The notes under the pieces were generated by a model. That model worked only from the letters and a program-made list of their open reading frames with translations. It had not been told where the DNA came from and did not search any database. Below are positions 1 through 9,300 of a stretch of 64,000 bases of DNA, one piece after another. Each line of letters begins with the position of its first letter. The stretch's first letter is position 1. The position numbers and the translations under genes are program-made. Origin of the DNA: Hormiphora californensis (Eukaryota; Ctenophora; Tentaculata; Cydippida; Pleurobrachiidae); the NCBI GenBank assembly GCA_020137815.1, contig CM035352.1:6610025-6674024 (forward strand), read 5' to 3'.

Positions 1-44
1 GAGGTGGAGAACACAATCAGAGTTGCAAGAAAGACAATAAATAC

Positions 45-206
45 CTTTTCCCGGAAGGGTTTGCAGAAAAAGAGTGCTTGAAGGACTGAGTTGCAGTAGC
101 AGGTATTTCCAAAGTTGACCAAACCGTAATAATGCTCGTTCAAGGGAATCTGGGGTCCAATTTCACGTTCCAATTGGGAAGTCGACGCTCCCATCACACC
201 CTGCAT
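45..206 (-). CDS. USP46: USP12/USP46-type deubiquitinase, first coding exon (partial gene)
   Basis: Reading the minus strand from an ATG at 206 (or 194) gives about 54 residues that match the N-terminus of the USP12/USP46 ubiquitin-specific proteases, including the Cys box [18 protein letters not shown], whose Cys in NTCYCN is the catalytic nucleophile. The exon ends at 45 with a GT donor (GAAAAG|GTAT). The remaining exons lie beyond the left edge. In the family these enzymes work with WDR48/UAF1 to remove monoubiquitin; that partnership is family knowledge, not visible here. USP12 and USP46 cannot be told apart from one exon. The catalytic box makes the family call strong. Confidence 0.88.
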
Positions 207-659
207 GAAGGATTATGAAATAGTGAGCATGAAACGAAGTGACTCAATTGTACACATAGTTTGTCAAAATAATGAACTCAAAAAGAATGTCTTACCTATA
301 ATTGTAGAGCGATTCGGGGCGAAGTCCAAAAGTTGGAATGAGAACTTCAGCGTGCCATGTCATGCTCATTGCATCGCGCTACATTGAAGGGATAGGTGCT
401 AGACAGACATATTGACAGTAGCATATTATAATATGAGGGTGTGGTTAATGGTTCTCGTGTTATTTATAACTTATACAGTTATAACTATAAATAAGTATTT
501 GAGACAATATCAGTCGCTGTCTGATATCAAGACGATACTTTTTTATCAACTTGTGGAGCTATGTTGAACAAATGACAATAACTTATTACTAGACCATATA
601 AAACCGCAGTTTGTTCCTTCTTTTCTTCAGTTTATATATTTACAACAATTGTGTCACCC

Positions 660-1308
660 CTAGTTCGATGACTTGTAGAACTTATCAAGGAACGAATCGT
701 CCTTTTCCTTGACAATTCTCCGCTGGGTTTCCGTGTCATCGAAGTAAGCGTAGGCGTTGTAAGATTGTGCCCAAAACTGGTGGAACTCTTCTAATGTCAT
801 TCGTCCTTTGACCACCATCATATCTATTACTCGCACATCCGTCACGTCTTTGTGTTTGAGGAACTCAGATCGCAATTTTTTTCGGGCATCAGCAATGGAT
901 ACCTGGAGAAAGTTAGTGTTACAGTGAAATGTTAAAACAATGAAGTAATTACAGTTGGACGTCGAATGAGTGTGAAAAATACCCCAAAAACACACCGAAA
1001 TACAAAGAGGAGATTAATTCGAGAAAGCTACTTACATCAAGTAGATGTGATCTGCATGTCCAATCTAGTTCTCTGTAGAAATCGCGGTACAGAGCTGTTA
1101 CACCTAGGAAGGCCGGGCATGTAGTTAGAGATAAAGAGGTAGGGACTGGGGAGGGGAGAGGGAGGGAGGGAGGTGTGAGGTTGGACTATACAACAAGTAC
1201 AAGGTAAAGGATAGTCTACCTTAACTTACCAGCTCTGGCTTCCACGGCATTCTTCGACAAAATAGGCCGAACAATTTTTGTTGCAACTTGTCGCCCTGCA
1301 CCAGACAT
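660..1308 (-). CDS. NDUFA6: NADH dehydrogenase 1 alpha subcomplex subunit 6 (LYR protein of complex I)
   Basis: Three exons on the minus strand: 1308-1230, 1113-1036 and 902-660, all with GT-AG borders and consistent phase. The protein is about 132 residues, the usual size. Exon 1 starts MSGAGRQVATKIVRPILSKN. Exon 2 carries the LYR-like segment ALYRDFYREL. Exon 3 carries VTDVRVIDMMVVKGRMTLEE and ends in LDKFYKSSN, closely matching the VTDPRVVDLLVIKGK and FLSKFY segments of animal NDUFA6. NDUFA6 is an accessory subunit of mitochondrial complex I that binds acyl carrier protein. The upstream ATG is preceded by an in-frame break, so the start is well supported. Confidence 0.9.
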
Positions 1309-1313
1309 GGCTA

Positions 1314-2235
1314 AAACATATTAGGCTGTCCAGTATTGATTGTCGTTGGCCTTTTATGAGACAATGGTTTGAGATAGAGCAAAATGGACTTCACCACCGT
1401 TTTTCTCACGCGATTTTGGATCGGAATAAGATGTCCGGTATCGGTATGTGGTTGTTCTTGGTTCCCCTCAGGCTATTTTCTCTACCCCACTCTTGTTGCC
1501 GCTGCATATGAAAAATCGCGATTTTTGAGTTTTAGCACCATAACTGCTGTACTTCTTAAAAATGGTACCTGAGTGATGTTTTGTTGCATCAAGCTTGTTC
1601 ATTGGACAAGTATCTATTATTTAAGATGTAATAAAATATCCTATCTTTATTTGGTCACTGAGAAATGGGCCTCCAAAAAGTTTTGGTAAAAATTAGAAAC
1701 TTTCACTTCCGGGTCTCATCAGGATTGGCTTATAATAAAAAACTCTGCAGTAAAAGATAGTTCTAAGTAAGTTCTAAGACTTAGTGAAGCCAATTATGTG
1801 ATTGGTTGACTTTTCAAGTGACTAATTGACGTTTTCGAAAACGGGCCAGTTTTTGTGTGTACTTTTTCGCTGTTTCATGTTACATTTACTGTTGTAGAGG
1901 TTATAAGTGAACACGTAGAGACCCAAATCACCTATATATCTCATCCTTAGACGATTGTCTATCGATTGAGCACTACGGGAGCTGAAGAAACCGTATCAAT
2001 TTTCCTCCAGCAGCGTTTAAAAAACATAGGTAACCCCGTGCAGCAGCAAAAAGAGTGGCGTACAGGAAATATCCTGGTGGGAACCGAGAACAACCATATA
2101 CCAATATCAGGCAGCATATTCCGATCTAAAATCGCGTGAGAAAAACGGTGGTGAAGTCCATTTTGTTCTATATCAAACCATTTTTCTATAAAAGCCCAAC
2201 GACAATCAATACTGGACAGCCTAATATATATATGT
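1314..2235. repeat. Inverted repeat pair, about 180-bp arms
   Basis: The segment around 1322-1505 recurs in reverse complement at about 2042-2222 with roughly 85-90% identity, beginning in both cases with the motif TATTAGGCTGTCCAG. The arms flank about 540 bp of sequence with no convincing coding potential. This looks like a foldback or MITE-type element upstream of NDUFA6. Target duplications were not clear. Confidence 0.7.
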
Positions 2236-2503
2236 ATATATAATTTACATGGTTTTTTCCTCATTCGGGTTTTGTGAAATTTGCCACGGCCATTGCTCCA
2301 CCCCTGATGAAATATTGCCTTGTTCGAACCTCCCTCCCCGCGCCCCGGGTTTGTCAAAACAAATGAAATAGAGACTTTTGAAGGTTAGGAAGAACTCGAC
2401 ATGATATTCCTTCAGTCAAAATTTCAAGTCTCTATCTCATCAGTGGACCATGGGAAGTTTCACAAAACCCGAGTGAGGGCTTTTTTAGATGGGATTTCCT
2501 TTT

Positions 2504-2545
2504 TAATTATTGCATTATGTATTCATAATGCGGTGTTTCCCTGCC
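2504..2545. repeat. Small hairpin repeat, second copy at 29585-29626
   Basis: An imperfect hairpin with arms GCATTATG and CATAATGC is followed by TGTTTCCCTGCC. Nearly the same 40 bases occur at 29585-29626 in the PDHA1 intron. It is probably a fragment of a dispersed element. The rest of 2236-3135 shows no gene or other structure I can support. Confidence 0.5.
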
Positions 2546-3135
2546 ACAAATGGAGGTAAAATTGATGACTAAGCTTCAGAACCGAATTTCCCGATGAATT
2601 TTGCACTCGAAGAGCTTACAACAAGCGGAATTCCGTCAGTGGTGTAATCTATTTCAGCAGATCTCTTGAGGAAACCATCCTGTGACCCGATGACAGAGAC
2701 TGACTCCGGTGGTGAATCCAACGTGGCGTTCACTTTACGTTGCACACGTTTGCCGCTCAGCTACTTTCAAATATGTAATACGACCAAGTAACAGAACCGT
2801 CTTCCTTGTCTTGTATTGTCTTGTAGTTCTTATTGTGCAGATACTGCACAGGTTTCAGCTGATTTTAGGTCACTTTAACGCACCTAAACGCAGTTTACAA
2901 TAAAAGTTTTAGTGTACACAACAGGCCTTCCCTTAGTGGGTCCACCTAAATAAATTAAACACGTATCACCTCTCAGCCACTCTCAGACATGAACAGCACA
3001 TTGAGGGGAAATATCATTGGGAAGTGATGGATAGCCTCTGACAGGGGGACGGTCATAAAATCCTATCAAGTATGAAATAGTTGCCCAGGGATGATTTGAA
3101 TTGGCCTAAGCTTCCGCAGATTGGTGATTAATATG

Positions 3136-4016
3136 TAACGTGTTGGGCAAAAAAAATGTCCCCCCTAGACTAGCATAGTTCCAGATATCGTAGAGCTCTA
3201 AAATTTTACACAGTTACTCTATGGGACAAATAAATAAGTTCCACAAAATTTCAGACTTTTAGCTCAAAGTTCATTTTTTTGATCAGAATGAACATTGTTA
3301 TTCATTCCAAAAAACATGATTTTTCGGTCCAGAAGCCAAGCGATTGTCTTTGGCTCTCGATTTTCTTTCAAATGCGACCAAGAAAAGCCAAAACGGACAA
3401 CCACAAGGCACACAGTGGTCATGTTTCTGACAGTTAGTCAGGTCATGTGATCCCCACCGAATCGTGTAATTTATTCAGAATTGCTAATCAGGCTTAATGG
3501 TGGAGAATCACGTATCACAGCTGCTAATGAGGGATGACGATGACTATTGGTCATGAGATCCGAAGCTCATTAACAAGTGGCCTCTTTACCCAAGTGCTCC
3601 CGAATCACATGTCGCTTTTTCGATACACATCCCTCATTAGCGACTGTGATACGTGATTCTTCCCCACTAAGCCTGATTAGCAACTCACGATTCGATGGGG
3701 ATCACATGACCTGACTAACTGTCAGAAACATGACCACTGGGTGCCTTGTGGTTGTCCGTTTTGGCTTTTCTTGGTCGCATTTGAAAGAAAATCGAGAGCC
3801 AAAGACAATTGCTTGACTTCTGGACCGAAAAATCATGTTTTTTGGAATGAATAACAATGTTCATTCCGATCAAAAAAATGAACTTTGAGCTAAAAGTCTG
3901 AAATTTTGTGGAACTTATTTATTTGCCCCATAGAGTAACTGTGTAAAATTTTAGAGCTCTACGATATCTGGAACTATGCTAGTCTAGGGGGGACATTTTT
4001 TTTGCCCAACACGTTA
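3136..4016. mobile_element. Foldback MITE-like element with about 400-bp inverted arms
   Basis: The sequence from 3138 reading inward (ACGTGTTGGGCAAAA...) is repeated almost perfectly in reverse complement ending at 4014. The arms reach to about 3540 and 3625, leaving a loop of under 100 bp. TA dinucleotides flank both ends (3136-3137 and 4015-4016), the target preference of Tc1/mariner-type transposases. There is no transposase reading frame, so it would be non-autonomous. It lies between NDUFA6 and the ZCCHC10-like gene. Confidence 0.85.
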
Positions 4017-4477
4017 GTAACAATGAAAATGATAAACGCTCAAATAATACATTAGCATATGCTGCAGACCATTCAAATGTGATAACTGATAAGGCAGTCC
4101 TTTTCAAGTTTAAACAGAGCTTAAAACTTTGGCAAACGTTGCTGGCGCCACGCGCAGCGCGGGATAAGGCAGCGCTTTTCAACTTAAAACTTTTTTGTAA
4201 AATTTTCTTTCTAAAAAACAAGTTTCTTATCACGAAAGTTTTCAGAACCTACCTGAACCTGATTTCTATGCGGCCGCGGCGCAAAATTTAATGGAACGCG
4301 CGAACATGTCCAAGTTTATACACCGCGCCGCACTGCTCTGGCCAGGTTTAATTTTTCTCGATTTTTCAAACTCAGCTGAGTTCACTTTTTTTCGGGCTTT
4401 TTTAAAATTTTACGCCTTCTCAAGTCAGTTTTTTGTTACTTAATTTGGCTGTGAATGAACTAACCCCGTTTTTTAGA

Positions 4478-5728
4478 ATGTCCTTTGTAACTCATTATAC
4501 AAAGCAATTTATTTTGAAGAAAACTGGACAAGCAAAAGTTCCCACCAAGTGCCAAAAATGCCTCGAAGCAGGCCACTGGACATACGAGTGTAAGAATGAG
4601 AGGAAGTATACCAAGAGAGAACCACGTAGTAAACAGGTGGACAAGCCACGAGAAATAGTGGAACGGCTGAAGAAAAAACGGAAAGTGTCGATCAGTTCAG
4701 AAAGCTCAGTTTCATCTGATTCAGAGGATGAGAATGATAAAGCGGCACAAGTTAAAAAGCTTTCTGCTAAGATAAAAGGTGTCGGCAAAGATAATACAGA
4801 TGACGAAGATGAGCCAAATAATTCTCCCGAGCACCGACGATCCGATCCTGATTCAGATAATGAAGACAGGAGAAGAGAGGATTCTGGGTCACCAAGGAAA
4901 GAAGTCCCAGAAGTTGCATCACGTAGTAACAGAGATCGCTCAAGGCAGTCTGAAGATAAGGAAGCAAGGAGAAAAGGCGGAGAGAAACGTGGTCGTGATC
5001 AGCTGCACCACAGAGAGCGTAGCCGGTTAGGTGAAAGAACTAGAAAAGATTCCCGCTCCCCATCGAACGACAGATCAGGCTCAAGACCACAGAGAAAAAG
5101 CAGATCCCCGTCTCCACAACACCGACGAAAAGACAGATCCCCGTCTCCTGAAAGGAAGAGAAAAGACAGATCCCCGTCTCCTGAACGCCGAAGAAAAGAC
5201 AGATCCCCGTCTCCTGAACGCCGAAGAAAAGACAGATCCCCGTCTCCAGGACGCAAGGGAAGAGGCAGGTCTCGGTCGTTAGAGAAAGTGAGGAGGCGAA
5301 GGTCACCAGACAGAAGGAGAGGAAGAAGTAGATCAAACTCGCGGACTAAAAGGCACTCCCGGTCACCCGATCGAAGACAGCGCTCACCTGCTAGACAACG
5401 CTCCCCCGGTAGGAGACAACGCTCCCCCGATAGGAGACAATGGTCCCCCGACAGGAGACAACGATCTCCCGACAGGAGACAACGGTCCCCCGATAGAAGG
5501 AGAAGACGACGCGATTCTGACAATACAAGGAAAAGATCTCCTTCACCATCATCCCCCATTAACCGGACCCCAGAAAGAAATCTCCAGGATAAGACTCCAG
5601 ATCTAACACCCCCAGGTGACGCAGATGTTGCCACACCCCCTAGAAGAAAGAAGAAGAGGCAGGCATCTTCATCTTCATCATCATCTTCCAGCAGTAGTAG
5701 TAGTAGTAGTAGTTCGGACTCAGATTGA
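4478..5728 (+). CDS. ZCCHC10: ZCCHC10-like zinc-knuckle protein with RS-rich tail
   Basis: The protein is about 416 residues. The N-terminal part contains one zinc knuckle, CQKCLEAGHWTYEC, nearly identical to that of animal ZCCHC10. A long Arg/Ser-rich region follows with tandem RKDRSPSPER and RRQRSPDR units. The C-terminus is a run of Ser (AGT/TCA codons) ending SDSD, a feature shared with ZCCHC10. The family is small, so the RS extension is unusual and resembles splicing factors. I chose the ATG at 4478 because it sits just after a polypyrimidine tract and TTTTTTAG, which looks like a 3' splice site; an untranslated upstream exon is likely. The single coding exon ends 158 bp before nicalin on the same strand. 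Confidence 0.78.
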   Translation: MSFVTHYTKQFILKKTGQAKVPTKCQKCLEAGHWTYECKNERKYTKREPRSKQVDKPREIVERLKKKRKVSISSESSVSSDSEDENDKAAQVKKLSAKIKGVGKDNTDDEDEPNNSPEHRRSDPDSDNEDRRREDSGSPRKEVPEVASRSNRDRSRQSEDKEARRKGGEKRGRDQLHHRERSRLGERTRKDSRSPSNDRSGSRPQRKSRSPSPQHRRKDRSPSPERKRKDRSPSPERRRKDRSPSPERRRKDRSPSPGRKGRGRSRSLEKVRRRRSPDRRRGRSRSNSRTKRHSRSPDRRQRSPARQRSPGRRQRSPDRRQWSPDRRQRSPDRRQRSPDRRRRRRDSDNTRKRSPSPSSPINRTPERNLQDKTPDLTPPGDADVATPPRRKKKRQASSSSSSSSSSSSSSSSSDSD

Positions 5729-5815
5729 AGTTGAAAAAGTGTAAAATGTAAACATGAACAATTTTTTATCTGATTTTAGTTTTAATTAAACCATTCTTGT
5801 TTGATATATCTGACT

Positions 5816-5821
5816 AATAAA
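5816..5821 (+). promoter_or_regulatory. Poly(A) signal AATAAA of the ZCCHC10-like gene
   Basis: A canonical AATAAA lies 88 bp after the ZCCHC10 stop and only about 65 bp before the nicalin ATG. The two same-strand genes are therefore separated by a very short intergenic gap that must hold both the 3' end signal and the nicalin promoter. Confidence 0.55.
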
Positions 5822-5886
5822 CTCTCTCTATCCCTCTAAAACTCACAACCCTACTTCTAGCTGCCCATTAGTGGCACATAATAGAC

Positions 5887-6341
5887 ATGTTAGAGACGCT
5901 GAATGACTTCACCCGAACACTGGGAACATTCTGGGGTGTTCTCTCCCTAATGGTGCTATGTGCACCCGCTGCCATAGCAGTCCATGAATTCACTGCCTAT
6001 CGGATGAATCAATACTCTCTGGGAGGAAATGATTTCGGATGTAAATCTAATGTGGTAAGTATTCTGTGTGACGTTTGTGACGTGTGTTAGTGTGTGTGTG
6101 ACGTGTGTGTGACGCGTGTGTGTGTGTGTGTGACGTGTGTGTTTGTTCGTATTAGTACAGGCTGTAATAGTACACATCTTGAAGACACTCTGTGTACTGT
6201 GCAGTAGGTGTGGTTTGCAACTTGTAATTGCACACACACCGTGTGTATTATACTGTGTACCACCAGTTACAAAACTCCACTCTCGACCGCTTCATTTTAC
6301 TTAGTATAGCAAAACACACTGAGTATACACTATACATCACA

Positions 6342-6380
<39 letters not shown>

Positions 6381-9300
6381 CATCTCTCTTTCTTTCTCTA
6401 TCTCTCTCTCTCTCTACAGGTGAATTTCGAGGCCCGGTCAGTGAACGCTAACATTGTCACCAGGCGGTGTGTGTTGCTCTCGATGGGTGAGGTGACAGTG
6501 GACAGGATGAAAGAGCTGATAGACAACAAAGCAGGAGCTATACTCATCTCTATCCCTCAAAATTCCTCACAGCTCACAGACGGTATGTATTGCTTGTTAT
6601 GTTCTAACCCTCCTTTAGATTTGACTCGCCGTGTGGGGCACGGTGAAACAGAGTCGAGCAAGGCAAATGTGTTGCACTGACTCTGACCAAACTAAAAATA
6701 CCATTCTTGTGGTGCTTCCACATTTATTTGTTTCCTTCTTTTTGTCCCAAATTAATACAGATTTTATGTTTTAGTTGATGTCCCAAACATCACAACGAAA
6801 TAATACAGCTGTATTTGGATCGTAGACATGATGGAAATCTTGTTGGAGCTCCAAGTTCTACTACGATTTTGATGTCCCAAACATTACAGATTTTATGTCT
6901 TGTTTCAGTTGATGTCCCAAATATATTACAGATTTTATGTCTTGTTTCAGTTGATGTCGAAGGTTGGAATGAAGTTGAAAGTTTGCTAATGGAGGCACCT
7001 ATTGATACCAGTGTCTACTTTACATATGAGCAGGCGGAATTAGCTACCATCTACCATCAAGTAAGGGAAAACAACAGTACTTCCCCCAATTCTTAGAGAT
7101 CTCCCTAATCCTCGCAACAACACGACCCTAAAGGTCCCCTAAATTATCTTATGTCTCCCATCTCCCCTGTAGGGTACCCCTTTTCGATCCAAGTAACTCT
7201 TACACAACAACCTTTCTCAGGTTAGGACGGGGCTAAACAGTGACCACGCTGCAACAGCGGTAGCGGCGCTGGGTAATGTGTTCCACTCTAACGGATACCA
7301 GATAGTCACCTATGGGACAGTACCCGCTCCAGCTAAATCAGTCATCTACACAGTACAGGTAGAGATTTACTTATATTCGGACCACGATTTATCGGACAAA
7401 ATGGCTGCCCCCAAATCCCGGTAAATCGGATCCAGCTATACTTTGGAGCCACTCCCAGGGTAATCTAACCCCCTCTTTCCTAGGGTAAACTGACAAGTCA
7501 AAGTAGGGAAGCTAACCCTTCAATAGCTATTGTGGCCCATTTTGACAGTTTTGGCATCGCGCCACACCTCGCTAAATCAGCCAACAGTAATGGTAGTGGA
7601 GTTGCTGCGTTCTTGGAACTCGCCCGACTACTTGCCAAGTATGTCCATATATGGGTATCTCTTTAACAGCATCAGTTTTGCTATTGGGCATCTCTTTAGA
7701 TTAACTCTATTTTACCCCCTGTCCACTGATAACTATCCCCCCTCCCTCCCCCGATGTTATTCCCTTCCTCTCCTCCAGGCTATACAACACACCTGGAAGT
7801 GTCCCAAAATACGATATTCTCTTCCTACTTACTGGGGCAGGAAAACTCAACTATCTCTCCTCCAAGACCTGGATGGAGAGAAAGATGACGAGTGATAGTC
7901 CTGATGGTGCTCTCCTGTCAGAAGCAGAGTTTGTTCTCTGTATTGATAGTGTTGGCAAGGAGGCTCTGAATATCCACCTTTCTAAACAACCCAAGGCTGG
8001 AACTCCTGCTGAGAGAATGTTGAGGGCATTCAAAGAGGCCACCGATCTGTTGTACCCCAACACCACTATACAGACCATCCCTAAGAAGGTGTGTTATGTT
8101 TTAACCCTCCTTTACATTTGTGCGGGGTGCGGTAAGGCTTGGGTATGATATCCCCCCTTCTTCTATCCTCCTGCGCTGTCTCTCTCATGTTATCGCGCAC
8201 GCTACGTTTAGAGAGGGGACACTGTACCCAACGGGAAGGCAGGGTCGAGCAAAAAAGATTGTGAGTTACACTTTCTGGGCTATTATTATTATCTGAGTAG
8301 ACAGGATGTGTAGTGTGTAACAGAGTGAATTGAGTTAGACATAAAACGGAAGAGTTATGTTTATTTCTCACCGGCCGTGCATTCCCCTCTTGTGTCTATT
8401 ATATTTTTGACCCTGGTCTCTCCGTCTCCATATCTTACCCTATGTCTTATCCTACTCGCCCTTTAACCTTTGTCCTCTTCTATCTCCAATCATATACCCT
8501 TTAATTAATCCTAGTTAATTTCAATAAACCAACTTTCCCCTCCCCCAACAGGTGAACCTTGGAAACCCATCATTTGCATGGCACCACGAAGTGTTCACTG
8601 TCAAGCGACTCTCAGCTGGCACTCTCTCTAACTATCCCTCACACACAACATCAGGCAGACTGAATACATTCGACGAAAAAGGTAATTTTTCTTAGTTCTA
8701 TCGATTGAATTGTTTCATATTTCGTTTGTCCACTTTGTCTTTGTTTTCTCACTATTATATTCACGCAAAAAAAACTTTTCGATCGTGGGTATACGGTATC
8801 GTGCCGATGCCGTATCCCTGGAATTTTCGTGGGTTGACCGTACCCACTGTAGCATCAGCCTAATCAGCTACACGGCTATGGGACTCTGATCATGCACAGG
8901 AGAGAGATAGTGCATGATCAGAGCTGGCACAGAGAGCCCAGCGGATTGTCAGTAACTTCAAATTAGAAAGATCCTGACAATCACAATGAGCTCCCCCCAT
9001 AGGGGTGAGGGGACGGAGGAGGGGGGAGGCATAAAATGAGGGTCATCACTCCTCAGGGTGTAGTAAAATCACACTCCCCTTTCTCCTCCGTCACCCTCGA
9101 TAAAATGTCTTTGCTTTGTTTTAAAATCTCGATCTTGGTATTATTGATCCGGTCTTCTTTTACGAGGGGTGGTCGCCAAGCTGCTTCGGCCCAAGAGGAC
9201 TTGGGGAGCTTGGGGACCATGTCACAGGCCAGTTTCCTCTCACTCTATTTGAAGTGTGATGTCAGGAGAGGGCTCTTCAGTTCTCTGCTCCATGGGCTGC

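Noticed and set aside
4999-5634. Antisense 211-codon ORF opposite ZCCHC10
   Set aside because: Leu/Ser/Gly/Asp repeats mirror the RS codons of the sense gene; it is a low-complexity shadow.
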